The notes beneath the pieces are model-generated. The model was not told the origin of the DNA. It searched no databases and saw only the letters and a program-made list of their open reading frames with translations. A stretch of 64,000 nucleotides of DNA, taken from contig NC_064754.1 in assembly GCF_011397635.1 (NCBI RefSeq), forward strand, positions 29,492,543 through 29,556,542, written 5' to 3'. The translations under genes and the position numbers were made by a program. Each line of letters starts with the position of its first letter. Position 1 is the stretch's first letter. Shown in pieces: positions 11,301-23,825 of the stretch. The stretch comes from Epinephelus fuscoguttatus (taxonomy: Eukaryota; Chordata; Actinopteri; Perciformes; Serranidae).

Positions 11301-14300
11301 TGCTTTCAAAGGCAGTGTGCACATTTTTTACAGAAGTAGATGAAGCTGGCATTAGTTTTTCTGTTGTTCATTTTGAGTCCTTGTTTTGTTTATCAGCCAA
11401 AGGATGCTAAGAAAGAGAGGGAGCCAGACAGAGGGAGCAAGGTGTCATCCTACACCAAGGTAAGTATCTCACACACATTCCTTCATGAGTAGAGCTGTTA
11501 AAACACGGCCTGCTCCTCAGCATTGTTTTTGTGCCTTATGGATTTTATCCTACTTATTGTACTCGTGTTGTTTTAAAGAGTGAAGAGCCCAGGCCGGTTC
11601 CCAAAATTAGCCCCGCTAAGACTTCAGAGCCCTCTGTGAACCTTCTAGGCCTTGGTGAGTATCTCTGCAGGTCTTGTGTTACTGGAAACTGAAAATCATC
11701 TGAAATGTGCCTCATGAATGTGCTGTCTGAGATATTTATGGAGTCGGGCTAAATAAGGCTTCAGCTTGTAATTGTTTTCTTTTTATTGCCAGTTCTGCAG
11801 ATCTAATAAGTGATCGGATGGCGATAAACTCATTGAGCCTGGAGTTTGAATGTTTAATGGGCTTGGTGCTGTGTAATTTCAGAATACTGATATTCACACT
11901 GATATTTAGTATTTATTTATTTTTACTATAGATATGATGAGCACAGGTTGCTTTTAACTCTCGCTTGGTGTTTTGTGTATGCTGTGTGATGTTTTTCAGT
12001 GTGTCTGCACTGAACTGAGACGTTTTGGTGCCTTACCGTGCAGAGTCAAACCATGACTGTCTCTGTCTTAATCCTGTGTCACTGTAAACTTGTTGGCTTG
12101 ATGTACAACAATCAAGCTGTGGGCTTCGGAGAAAGTGCTTTCTTTTAAAGGCTCACTGTGTTCCTCTTTCAGTGAGTTTCTAGCAGTTGTGTAACACGAG
12201 TCACTGTGACTGTACGTTTCTGCAGACTAACCAGTCTCTCATCTGCGATGCTGTCTGTATCAGAACTGTAATGAAAGTCTGTTGTTCTTTTAAGTTGCTG
12301 TCAGTGCAAACTACAAAATTTTCCTGCTGCTCTACAATAAATGACCAGTTAACATCTGCAAGGCTTTTTTTGTAAGTTAGTCAGAGGAAGTGCTAAAGCT
12401 GCTGACTCAGTCACTGAGGTTTGCAGCTGACTACTAACTTCTTGTTTTTTACATCCACATTTGAACCTTTGTCTTTGGAGGATCAGTCTTAAATATTACA
12501 AGAGACAAACCGTATAATAATATGCAGTGAACTGGCTGACAATTTGACACAAAAAAGGATGCAACTGGTCACAGCTGCTCATGTCACACGTCTGCCAACC
12601 ATATGGAAAAGGTTTTCCTCATGCGTCCATTGCTTGATCACTTGCAGCAGCACTTAATGGCAGTTAAGTGGATATTTTTGTGTGGATGTATAGTGCTTCT
12701 GATTAAGGTCCTGTCTACACATATACAGATATTTTTTAAAACATTATTTTCCCCCTTTGTTTGAAAAAAACACACGACCTTTTTTACGAAACACAGAAAT
12801 GCCCTTAAAGCTTGCCGGCCTTAGCTGTCGTCAGCAGTCTCCTCTTATTGCAAAGACAGCAAAGTGCGCAAGCTAACACTACCTTTTTCCAAACCACCAC
12901 TGATTCCCTGTTAATATAAGGACTGAGGAACTCACTCAACGACATGAGCGATGTTCTGGACATGCAAAAGTTTTACTTCCACTCCTTGTTGACAACAATC
13001 CCACTCTTGAAATTGTCCCACCATCTGCTGGTTCAACTGGGCCTGGTCCAAAACTGTCATTTCTGGTGGACCAGATAACACCGGGCACAGCAGACAGCTC
13101 CATTCATCCGTGAAGTAGTGCAGCATTACTAAGTTTAAGTGTAAAGTAGTCATTAGACCAAGCAGTGTTGACAAAACATAATCAAACTGGTAGACCACTG
13201 TTGTTGTTGTTGTTGTTGTTGTTGTTTCTGGCACATGCTGATTACACAAAGCAACAAGTGATGTACACATGTTAAGGAGATGACATCATTGTTTCCCAAA
13301 ACTAAGACCCTCTGTCTGTGTGTGGACCAGAGGCCAAAATGTAGGGGATAGTGTCAGTTTAGAAAAATATCTGTAAACAGGGCCTAAAATGTCTCGTTTC
13401 TCATGATCCAATAGTGGAGTAGAAGTAGAAGTTATATTTTGTCTGTTCACGTGTGTACTTGTTCATCTATCTTTTCAATGAGACAGCTCCGACATTAGTG
13501 ACTGAATCTGGATACTGAGGAATAATTCATTACAATAATTTCATTTACAGTTTATTGTAAGATGACATATTTATGCTACTGATTGGCCTGGAGGGGCATT
13601 GCTTTATTTGGATGGCATGTTTACTGTTATTTTAGTTTTGTGGCCAGTGAGCTAATGAGGATAAGCTGATTAATTTTTTATTGTGCTAACCGTTATGCTT
13701 ACTGTGCGGGCAGTTCTGCAGCTGCAGGAGGGCATTGCAATTACATAAATACAGACAACACATATTCTCACATCAGCAAACACGAGCATGAGTTTGTGTT
13801 GCACCACTTTTCACAGCAATTACAGATTTTATTAGGATTTTATTTATGGTCTTTCATAAGTTCTCTGTGAATTCAGGTGGAATATTATTGGGAAGTCATC
13901 AGAGAGTTGTGCTGTGTTCTGTTTGGATAGCCTTACAGTGTTTTTTTCTCTCAGTTGTGAAAGCTTCATTTCCACCTGTAAAACCAGTTTTTTCACCTTT
14001 CTGTCACAGACGTACCGGCAGCTGCATCAACTAACAATGGTAGCACGAGCACAAGCCAGAACAACAATGACCTGGATATATTCGGCCCCATGGTGTCCAA
14101 CCCCCTCCCCGCGTCCTCATCCGCAGCTCAGTTTTCTCAGGTAAAACCCAGTAAGAATTCCCCTGTCCGGGTTTAGTACTAATTTCTGAATGCTGCTCAG
14201 GAGGGCTTGACAGTAATGGTTGTCTAGTTGTAGAACTGAAATTAAGTGTGCAGCAGAAAATAAAAAGTCAAATGATAACTAGGAACATCAATAGCCCACA

Positions 14301-17300
14301 AGACAGCAACACCATTACTGAGAGACGGTGAAAGAGAAGCAGACAGAAAAATGAACGCAGCTAATGAGGCAATCATTTGGCTAAACATTTAAATAGGGCT
14401 GCCATCGATGAATATATTCATTACGGTTCATTCAGTATTATTTTGATGAATCATTCACTGTGAAAATGGTGATGAATGCCCATCATCAAGATCTTAAAAA
14501 CTCATGGTGATGTTTGCTTTGTCCGACTGACATAAACCCAGAGATGGAAGCCGTAAAACAAGTTTGTGGTGTGTACAATATTTACTCTAGATATTGTTAT
14601 TGCTTTGTCACGGCACAGGTAGTACTGAGGAAATAACTTGATGTTCTGTCTAGGGCATTTACCAGCCCACCAGCTAGGCTTGGGCAGTATCGAGGTATTA
14701 CAGGGTATTTAGAAATCCCGAAGGTTTGATCTTCAGTACCATCAAAAACACAGATGCTCCTTTTTCTATTAAACTGATGGAGATGTTGTACTGAGGCGAT
14801 GTTATGCACAGCATGCGCCACCAGAGGTCAGTCTCTACAGGTGGAACAAGCAGCTGAGCTTAGACAGATCAGATGGCAGCTACGAGTGGTGGGAATAACA
14901 TTACAGGACTAGTAAAAAAAATGCCTACATCCGTGTTTGGGAGTATTGCCCCAAATAACTTCTACCAACTACAAAAGCAATTTATTAGCCACATGATTTA
15001 ATTCAACACATCGTTTCTGTTCAGCACACTGATGTGTCGGCATCCACCGCGGCAACAAGTGTCATCAGGTCCTCCAGCAAGAAGAGCTTTTATTTCCTGT
15101 CTATTCATCATTCCATTCTTGTTGTTTTTTAGCACATACCACCATATACCGTGTACTCCAGTGAAATGTCAGGAAGCTATGTAGGTATGAAAAAAATAGT
15201 TACCGCCCAAGCCTTCTACCAACATGCCACAACTGAAATATGTGGTATTATTATGCAGGACAGGCCATTATCACTTCATTTATAAATGCATAAAATATGG
15301 AAACCATCCTGTCAAATTTGGCAAACAGCAGCTGATGGCTGTTTGCCACTAAGGCACCCAGGTCATAAACTTTAATTAAGTGTAATTTAATTTAATTACA
15401 GAATGTTTGTTGATGATGATTATTTGTTAATTTGAAACCTGTTCTGTCAGGACAGCACCCAGGGAGTGAACCGTGGACCAGCCATTGTACTAGGATTGTG
15501 TTGTTTTTAATAACTGTAAAGAATTTGAGCTGCTGATGTTTCAGGTGTATTTTAAACAAGTGAATCACTGTTATTCTATACTTATAACCTAGTGTTCAAA
15601 ACCTTTTTCTCCCGTCAGGTGAGCTCCAGTAATGCGGCCAGCACTCCAACACAAGCTCCAACAGCAGCAGTAGGCGGAGCCAGCTCAGGGTCAGGGCAGG
15701 GAGACCTGGACTTGTTCAGCGACAGCAGTAGCACCACTAAAACTGAAGACAATGCCAAGAAGCCCCTGTCCAAGGACTCCATCCTGTCCCTGTATGGAAC
15801 CAACAGCATGTCCCAACAGGCCCCCGCTGGTGAGGACGCAGGCATTGTGAAATAATGTGAAATGTCCAGAGTCACTTTATTATTTTTAACATATTATTTT
15901 TGTTATGTATAACATGTAATAATTGTCTTGTTGTAATGCTATAGTAGCAGTTATCTTAATTTTGTGAAGGCCTCAGTCTTCGGAAACCCCCAGACATGAG
16001 TAACATTTTCCTCACAAAGCTAATGCTAAAATTTGCAGATGCGTTAACCTGAATCCACAAGGAGCAAGTAGAAACCTGCGTGTATGTCCCAACACAGTCC
16101 CACAGAGCTTTCCAAACATCTCATCCTGATCAACAGGCTCTTTAAACAAACACAACCAAACGTCTCACGCTTCACACATTTGAATACTTGTTTGAAAGTC
16201 ATATTTCAGAGTTTCCCACACATGGACTTTACCTGGTTAAGCCAGTATATTAACAGCCGCCAAAGTATGTTTGGCCACCACGCATTTTCACACCACACAG
16301 GGTTTTTTTTTAACATCTCTCTTCTGTCTGTTCCCCTGTCGAGTGGTGTTTCCCTCCTGTTAAACATGCTTCCTGTAGTGCCCCACCTTCATGGTTGGTT
16401 CAGATTTAGGTAACCTAGGTAGAAACACTCTTAGTATGTCTCTGGCATGTGAGCTGCGTGATAGTTGGTCTAATAGTCTGGTCTATTTTCTCTGGCAAGA
16501 AAACACACTCATTATCTATAATAAATGATAAAAAGGATGTGTTATTTAGGCTATGATAGAAATGTTATGTCCCATGCTTGCCACACCTTTTGATTTTCCT
16601 GCCTCTCTCCCCGCTGTTCACCTGGAGTTACAGTTCTTCTGATTTTTACCCCCACATCAAAGCACATCAAAGTATTGTGTCAACGGTCACACACACTTGT
16701 TTGTCACATGTAGTAGACCATTTTCGTGCCAGCAGGTATATTTCACACCTGTGGGAAACACTGTATTTGTGTACATAACAGTCTTCCCTCTGTTTCTGTC
16801 TTCCTCCCCCCTCAGCTGGCATGTTCATGGGCCCCTCACAGATGCAGTTTCCTGTCCAGGCCACTGGTGGTTATCAGGCCTTCCCTGGCATGGGCACAGC
16901 CATGCCACCTACAACCGTCATGGGTGCCATGATGGCTCAGAGCGGGGCAGCCATGATGGGGCCCAGTCCGGGCATGATGGTTGGGATGACTATGCCTAAT
17001 GGCTTCATGGGGAATGCGCCAGCCACTGGTGTGATGGGCATGGCACCGAGGATGATGGGACCACAGGGCGGTGCGTTGCCTGCGGGCATGATGCCTGCTC
17101 AGGGCATGTACGCCATCCAGCCTGGGCAGCAGGCTCAGTGGAACATGGGTCAGGTATGGAGAGACATCAAAGCTCTATTGCTTGCATTTTAAGATGTTAT
17201 TTAAAATGCAACTTCACACTAAATTTTGTTTTGTAAGGTTGTGTTCAAGTGTTTGTCAGGTGTGATTAGTTTCACCCAGCTGTGATGATGCATTGCACAG

Positions 17301-18878
17301 CAGTACGTTGTGAAATGTGTTACTGTACAGGGTGTTGACAGAGCATCCAGCAGCCTCCAGATGGCAGCACAAGCCAAGACTTTAAAACAGGAGCTGTGCC
17401 CCAAATGTGGCAAAATGAAGTACTCTCTAAACAGCCAGATCGCATAAAATGAAAAACATAATTTTGAGTGTGCTGTTAAAAGATGCTCTTACTCTACAAT
17501 GCACAAAAGAAATGGATGAGATACTCAGAGTGTTTGATGATGAAACCGCACCAGGAAATTAAAGATAAATATTACTTCTTTGAAAAACATTTTTGTCTCT
17601 GTAAATTTAGTTAGCAAGTGTTGTATTCTTTTTCTACAAGTACAACAGAGTTAAGCATGATGATTTGTTTACATTAATTGCAAAAACGGCACCCTCTAAG
17701 GATTATTGCATGATAAATAATGGGGGTGTAGTTTATAGTGGCACTGAAAGCTCAGCACACTGCAAATTAACAAATACGCATGCAAATAAGACACAACACA
17801 AGCAAATGAAGAAAATTCCCCAATTTAACAACTCGTGCAGCATTTACAAAACATCCTCATCAACTTGATGACACAAAAAAAACAATAAGACGACACATGC
17901 ACAGCATTGCAATACACAACAGAAAGTGTCACTAGGGGATCCTAAAAAGTGATGCACACAGCTGGGACATGCTTGTTGACATGGTTGGATGCTTATGAAG
18001 TTATTGAAGTTGGTTATGTGTCATTGTGATCACGTGACTCACATATTATAGCACACATATCATAATAATAAGTAAAAGTTTGATGCTAGGTTAACAGCAG
18101 ATATTTGCAGTAACATCTGAATCCTGCATTCACAATGTTAAAATGTTTGGATTTTTTCCAAGACCACTGACATTATAACTTCATAATCCACAAACAGCAA
18201 CAATTGCTGTGCGCTCCAGAGTCCAGACACACATCACTTTTTGGTGCCCCATGGAAACTGGATACCTCTCGCAGCACTTGTTCTAAATGCTGCACATTAA
18301 TAATGTCAAGTTGATTTTTCTTGTGTCGTCAAGTTAATGAAGATGATTTCTAAATACTGCATGTGTTGTGAAGTTGGTGAAGAAGTTTCTTCATTTGCTT
18401 TTGTTTTGTTTCCATGTGTTTTCTCAATTTGCAGTATGTTGAGCTCTCAGGGCCACCATAGAGGATAGTCTGTAGAACTGCAGTAGTCTATTCATGACCT
18501 CTAGAGGGCAGAAACGAGACACCAATGCAAGCCAGTAAAGGGTGAAGTGAAATGAGGAGGTGATGGAGGGGGAACTTTGTTTGAGCTCAACTTTTGATTG
18601 CAGTTTTTTTTTTTCAGAAGCATACTTTCACTTCCATATTTCCTAGTGAGACTACAGAGAACACAGACTACTGTCAGATATTATAGATTTCAGTCCACAT
18701 TGTTGTGCTTTAGCGTTCATACGGATCTCTTCAACTTCCTCAGGTGAATCAACAGATGTCAGGGTTGACTCTGAACGGCGCAGGTGGCCAGATGGCCTTC
18801 GGCCAACCTCCGTCAGCTATGGGTGGATGGGCCGCCACTGGATCGGGCCAGACTCTGAGCACACAGCTATGGAAATGA
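8333..18878 (+). CDS. smap1: Small ArfGAP 1 (SMAP1)
   Basis: A GTPase-activating protein for Arf6 that acts in clathrin-dependent endocytosis. Coding exons: 8333-8450, 8925-9058, 10979-11064, 11184-11259, 11397-11459, 11579-11654, 14010-14140, 15619-15829, 16816-17153 and 18744-18878. They total 1368 nt (455 aa; human about 440-467). The ArfGAP zinc finger is C33-x2-C36-x16-C53-x2-C56, with the catalytic arginine finger R61 in CAGIHRNLG. The domain runs to about residue 125 and ends in [11 protein letters not shown] clathrin box LLGLD (181-185) spans the exon 6/7 junction, and DLDIFGP and DLDLF follow. Exon 9 encodes a stretch very rich in Met, Gly and Pro. The C-terminus is STQLWK, as in known SMAPs. 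The start [17 protein letters not shown] and the [12 protein letters not shown] block fit SMAP1 better than SMAP2. The ATG context (GACAATGG) is good. Confidence 0.96.
9641..10051. mobile_element. hAT-like MITE with target duplication (smap1 intron 2)
   Basis: The core runs 9650-10042 (393 bp). It starts with TAGTCTGAGTGGGCGG and ends with AGCGAGACTA, whose reverse complement starts TAGTCTCGCT. It is flanked by identical GTGATGTGG on both sides (9641-9649 and 10043-10051). An 8-bp duplication plus one chance base would fit hAT elements. There is no transposase, so the copy is non-autonomous. The intact duplication suggests a fairly young insertion. Confidence 0.75.
10140..10335 (-). mobile_element. 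tRNA-derived SINE
   Basis: On the minus strand there is an RNA polymerase III A box, TAGCGGTTAGAGCAGG (complement of 10299-10314), followed by a B box, GTTCGATTCC (complement of 10247-10256). The sequence between and after them matches a SINE type very common in percomorph fish (GCAGCAAAGGG and TAACCGCTAAGCCACCG on the plus strand). It sits in smap1 intron 2, antisense to the gene. It is not a functional tRNA: the cloverleaf is not kept. Confidence 0.7.
12704..13387. mobile_element. PIF/Harbinger-like non-autonomous element (smap1 intron 6)
   Basis: The core runs 12707-13384 (678 bp). The left end is GGTCCTGTCTACACATATAC; the right end in reverse complement is GGCCCTGTTTACAGATATT. TAA flanks both sides (12704-12706 and 13385-13387), the 3-bp target duplication of Harbinger elements. 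It contains a (TTG)n run at about 13199-13227. The rest of the 2.35-kb intron shows nothing I can name. Confidence 0.7.
14676..15214. mobile_element. Terminal-inverted-repeat element in smap1 intron 7
   Basis: Left end AGGCTTGGGCAGTATCGAGG; right end in reverse complement AGGCTTGGGCGGTAACTATT. The first 14 bases differ once. The interior has no coding potential. This type (GGGC-GGTAT ends) is widespread in fish. I could not fix a target duplication. Confidence 0.6.
17331..17447 (+). CDS. Candidate alternative last exon of smap1 (unconfirmed)
   Basis: Inside smap1 intron 9 a TACTGTACAG acceptor at 17330 opens a 117-nt frame. It is in phase with exon 9 (which ends on a whole codon) and closes with TAA at 17445-17447. 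It would add 38 residues after Gln, starting [10 protein letters not shown] and containing CPKCGKM, a half zinc-ribbon-like knuckle. ATTAAA, a variant poly(A) signal, lies at 17558-17563. The acceptor has only a weak pyrimidine tract and an open stretch of this length can arise by chance. SMAP1 proteins I know do not end this way. It may be a real isoform or a chance frame. Confidence 0.25.
   Translation, partial: GVDRASSSLQMAAQAKTLKQELCPKCGKMKYSLNSQIA
17734..18460. mobile_element. Foldback-type MITE in smap1 intron 9
   Basis: Long, imperfect terminal inverted repeats, each about 250-300 bp. The left arm begins TATAGTGGCACTGAAAGCTC; the right arm in reverse complement begins TATGGTGGCCCTGAGAGCTC. 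Inner matched blocks include CTGCAAATT, GCAAATGAAGAAA, GCAGCATTTA and AAAAAGTGATG. An intron transcript would fold into a long hairpin here. It contains no ORF of note. Confidence 0.7.
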
Positions 18879-19435
18879 GCCTTCGAGCGGGTTGATGGAC
18901 AGGCAGAGTCAGAGTCGAGGCTGCAGAAAGTGCAAAGATATATCTTGTGCTTCTCTGCGCCTCGCTATGAACTGATGCCCATTTCCATCACGGACCAGCC
19001 TTCAGAACATGAAAATTGTATCTCCTTTTTTTCCTTCTCCCTTTCTCTGTCTCTCTTTCTCTCTATTGTGTGAGTGAATTGGGAGTCATACAGGATTACA
19101 GCCTGGCAGTTTCTGCCTGTCGTATGGTTTTTGATCATAACTTTTATTTTCCTTTTTTGGAAAAAAAAATGACAAGGAAACAACAGTCCCAACAAAAATG
19201 ATATCGACATATCAGAAAAGCTGCAGGACCAGTTACACAAGCTTTTATTGTATCACTGTATCATTATAATAATATAGAACATTTAAATGAATAGTATTTA
19301 ATGGGAGACGATAAGACTATCAAGTCTGTCAGTACTGCTCCCAAATGTACAGCGCTGTATAACCTTCTTTTAAAGTACTTGTGGTTCCCCTATAAAAATT
19401 AAAGTGATAATAAATGACTCGATGCGTCTTTTATG
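18879..19435 (+). other. smap1: smap1 3' UTR with poly(A) signal
   Basis: Follows the TGA at 18876-18878. It includes a CT-rich stretch (about 19020-19065) and AATAAA at 19409-19414. An upstream ATTAAA lies near 19398. No second coding region is seen. Confidence 0.7.
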
Positions 19436-19784
19436 ATTGCAGTTGCAGTTTTTAAAGACACAAAATAGGGGAAATTTTCTGTTTAAGGTTTGGTTTTAAA
19501 CTGTTCAAAGGTCATTAGAGGACATTGACCTATATCTTAAACTTGTCAGAAGTCAGCTGTTTTTATATTAATTATTGTTATTTGCATGTGTAACAAACTG
19601 AACAAAGGGAATAAATAGTGTGTTTTTTATTTAATTACAAGTATAATGCATATGCAACATTCAGAGCACTAGTAATGGTGCTAACAACTATGTACTGATA
19701 TGTTGGAGTGAGGGTGTCCTGAGCAGAGAATGAAATTACACTTCCTCTGTGTACGTTGTAATCTGAGCTTATCTGTAGTTTAAG

Positions 19785-20060
19785 GCTGCAACTAACAATT
19801 ATTTGTATTGTCAATTAATCTGGTGATTATTTTCTTGATTACTTGATACTCGTTTCCCAAAGCCTAACATGACGTCCTCAAATGTCTGGTTTTGTCCACA
19901 ACCCAGTTATATACAGTTTACTGTCAGAGGAGGAAAGAAACCAGAAACTTTTCACATTTAAGAATCTGGAATCTCAGAATTTTGACCTTTTTTTGTGTTA
20001 CTACTCAAGCCGATTAATCGATTATCAATGTAGTTGGCAAAGAATTAACAGTTCTACTGT
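19785..20060. repeat. Dispersed teleost repeat (GCTGCAACTAACAATTAT type)
   Basis: Starts AGGCTGCAACTAACAATTAT, with GTCAATTAATC and GATTATTTTCTTGATTA following, and ends near GATTAATCGATTATCAATG. The near-palindromic ATTAATCGATTA ends are typical of a very common fish DNA element. Internal remains are degenerate. Confidence 0.6.
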
Positions 20061-20357
20061 GGTTTGTTTTGGTAAGCTGATCCAACTGTGCGTGCACGTT
20101 AGTGAATGAGTATCCCACTGATTAGCTCATCCCTGCCCTTTGCACTATGTTTTGGGCTGGCGTCATCGTAGAAGCCTAGCACCCCAACAACTGGTTCTCC
20201 TCTGGTTAACACAGTTAGTTCTGTCACAGTTAGCACTGTTACCTTTGTTTAGCCTTGTTTATGGAGTTAGCACTGTTAGCTGCGAGCCAGCCTAGCCACT
20301 TCCATGCTGAGATCTGTGTCCAGACAACTGATTCGCTCTGACTTTCTCACAGTCCCT

Positions 20358-20670
20358 TTAAAGGAGCTCTATGTGAGAGAGTCGGAGCATATCTGTGTAT
20401 CAAAGGTTGTCTGCACACAGCTCTCAACATGGAGGTGGCTAGCAGCTTATGATGCCAACAGTGTGGTAAGTGCTAATATCAGCAACAGTGCTGACAGAAG
20501 TAATGGTGTTAACATTGGGGGGCACAGGAGGGTGGGCGCTACGCTTCTTTGCCGCTGCCGCCATGATATCACTCTCAGCTCAGGGCACCATTACTCCACT
20601 ATATCTTTACATAGCTAACAGTGGTTTGCTGCTATATTGATGCTCCGAATATCATGAAGAGTTCCTTTAA
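20358..20670. mobile_element. TTAA-ended MITE
   Basis: TTAAAGGAGCTCTATGTGAG at the left and, in reverse complement, TTAAAGGAACTCTTCATGAT at the right make an imperfect inverted repeat with TTAA termini. It is about 313 bp and non-coding, probably a piggyBac-like derivative but of a different family from 5325-5752. Confidence 0.55.
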
Positions 20671-22084
20671 TCATGGCTGTAATTTAGACAACAAAATGTT
20701 TGTGTAGTCAGTGTGTTGGTGGGGAATGTAGCTCAAACTACTGTTTAAGAATGGTCTTACGATCAGTGTAATGGCTTCATTTAGTGATAATCCTGCAATG
20801 GGAGGAAATGTAACCTGCAGAGTAAAACCTTATCCAGCTTTTTACCAAGGTACTGAAACTAACACAGTGTGTTACACTGCATTTTGTATGTTGTGAATCT
20901 GAATAACGGATTCACTGTTAAACAGGAACAATGGATAGGACTTCTTCCCTTTCTTAGTCACAAGCAGATAAAACATCCACTTTTGGAAAGTGGTGAAAAA
21001 CTGCTTTCCCTCATACTGTATAAAATTAAAGAATACAGAACATATTGGTTAATGAACAAAGTCTATACATAACAAAATATATTTGTGACATCTAACCAAA
21101 AATTGGAAACACAACATGAAGCAAACTGTCTACAACATCTGGTCAGTCTAATGTCTAATGTGCAGCTTCTGAAGGTTTATTGGTCAACACAGCCATGTCA
21201 TGCTGTGACGTTAACAGAGTTTCTTCACTGAAAACAGTCCATTGCTGCTCCTGCCCTCTAGGTGGCAGTACTGTCATGGGAAAAAAGACAGAAACACTTC
21301 ACAGCATGAACATGATGACAGAATTGATTTGCAGAGCTTGCTCTTAGAAGTGCCCCCAGGCTGCAATTTGACACCATTACATACTCAGCACAGATAGTCG
21401 CTGTAGTCAGTGAATACTTCTTGACCTGAGGAGGTTTTCTGCCTCAGCTAATGTCAGAGTTACTCACTTGTTTACTCTTGTTGAGTTGAGTAGTCTACCA
21501 TCATTGGTGCCCCTGCTAGCAGTCAGCCCTGTCTCACTTGAGTTTAATATTTTTGTAAGGCCTGGTTCTTAAATTTAACACAAAACTCCACAGCTGATTC
21601 AACCTTTTTTGCTACAAACACAATCTTTTCAAATGGAAATAAATAGCTATATTTTTAAATGCAGCTGTCCGTAAAGTGTCTAAAAACATCCTTCCTGGAT
21701 TTTTCCATCAAACATGAGAGATGTCAGCAAAGTCTCAATAAACTCCAGCGTATTGAGACAGTGAATCTGTTGATTTATGATGTTCATTTTGGAATGTGCC
21801 AGCATATTCTGAGACATGATAAACAGCTGTGTGGTTTTGGCTCTGACAAGGTGCAGCAAATTATTCTGTCTTGTTGACTATGTGACACATTCATTCGTAA
21901 TCCTCATGCTGGGAATGAAGTACTGTCATTTAGGATCATTGACATTGCACATTAGGTAATTTGTGCCTGTCTCCTTCAGAATGGCTGGCTGAGTCATCCT
22001 CCCTGGGGGCACATGGCAAACATGACCTCAGTAATACTGGGTCCCAGTATATTGGTACTTTTAAAAAACACTAATTAAAACAGA

Positions 22085-22215
22085 CCCTGTGATAGTCTGG
22101 CGACATGTCCAGGATGTACCCTGCCTCTTGCCCAATGTCAGCTGGGATAGGCTCCAGCCCCCCCCGCAACCCCTAACAGGATAAGTGGTTATGGAAAATG
22201 AATGAATGAATAATT
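22085..22215 (+). mobile_element. 3' tail of an L2-like LINE or SINE
   Basis: Blocks TAGTCTGGCGACATGTCCAG, CAATGTCAGCTGGGATAGGC and AGGATAAGTGGTTATGGAAA are followed by a short (GAAT)n tail. This is the conserved 3' end shared by L2-type LINEs and the SINEs that use them. Only the tail is present, as expected from 5'-truncated reverse transcription. Confidence 0.7.
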
Positions 22216-23825
22216 AAAACAGAAACAAATAAATAATGACATAAAGTCATTAGGAACAAATGGATTGATAGAATAAAGACCTGTGAGATGTGATGACAGG
22301 GGTATGAGGTCTGGGGTCAGTAAGATGAGGAGGCATAGGAAACCAGCACTTGGTGGCAGTAGTGCATTAACTACGAGAAAAGGGAGTTGCCCAGTTCAGT
22401 CTGTGGCTTAAATGACCTAAATCTCAAAATGCTGTTTGCTTATCGTTCAGTGCCAATATGCATCCACACTTTTAATTTCTGTCCTTTATTATTATTTATT
22501 CATATGTAATTTGTAGTTGCTCTGGTTACATTTATTGACTGAAACATCTCACTTGTTGCCGAGTTTTTTCCATTCTAAGTGCTGGTTATTAAGTTGTCCA
22601 CACAGAGCATCAAGTTTATATTACTACTGCGTTTTTATGGCTGCTGCAATGAATGCACCTTTGTTGAAGTTTATTGTGAGCCTTTCAGGAACATTCACAC
22701 AAACTTACAGGATCTGGAAAATCAGAGTCATCCTCCAGTAGGTGTTTACAGTCAGTAGCAGTTTTGTGGGGAAAATATGCCTCACTCTGCCTCTGAGTGG
22801 TTTTGATCAGTAGCTCTTTCACTGGGTCGTTGCTCTCTGAGTTTTTGTGTATCTTAACAGGAATCTCCACACAATGTGCTTCTTTAAACATATCTAGGTT
22901 TGGGGTTCTCCACCCAGTGCATGCTGGGATTTGCTCCAACACACATCCACCCAGCACATGGGAAGTTTTCGAAGTGAATGTGGTCACTTATACAGTCACT
23001 GCAGAAAAATGCAACAGGATCAAACCTATTCTTTGTATAAACTCACTGTCATGGTAGCATACATTGTATATAGAAGGCTACTAAGCTGTTGTAATCACTG
23101 TGAGCCCTGCCCAGGTAGGTCCGACCTCTTCTTCAGGATCTTGTATGTAGGCTGTGGTTACTCAGACCAGCCCTACCTGTTGGACTCCCACCTTTCAGCC
23201 ATCCTACAATCAGAGCCATGTGCTTTCTTATTAAACTAGGAGACATTATTTATTGTATCTGTGTTTTAATGCTTGGAATGGACTGACAGGAGGACTAAAC
23301 TCAGAGCCATGCAAATGGATAAAAAAAAAAATCACATCAATCTCATGCTTGGCAGGGCCTGAAAGCCCCTGAAATGTATTTGGTCTTGTTCCACTCTCCA
23401 CCTCTCAACTGTTCCTACGCCTCGCTGCAGCTCGGGCAAAGTTTGAAAACTTTCACAGTAAGGTCTGATGCCATACGGCGTCTGAGACCTTTAGCAAAGA
23501 CGTTAGGCATTCCTCTCAGCTTGTGTGTCAAACCTAACACTGCTCCAGAATAGAGTCCGCCAGTCAAGTGAAGAATGTTCCCTCTCTCCGCAGCCCCTTA
23601 ATGGACTTTTTGACCCTGAGACATCAACATTCCTGCTGATACAGACGTCAGCCTCCGGTTTAACTGTTGCCAGCATGACTAATACTTAACCAAACATTTC
23701 ACTGATATGAATGCTTAATATGATTTAGTTAAAGTACACGGTGAAATACAGCAGGCCTGCATTCGAGTGAACTTTTCTGACCAGAGTGTTAACATTCTTC
23801 AGTTCAGTATTTAACTCTGTACAGA

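Noticed and set aside
22685-22987. 100-codon minus-strand frame (HVLGGCVLEQIPACTGW)
   Set aside because: Some protein-like look, but it contains a CACCCAGTGCATGCTGGGAT-type block common in fish repeats; no splice or promoter context.
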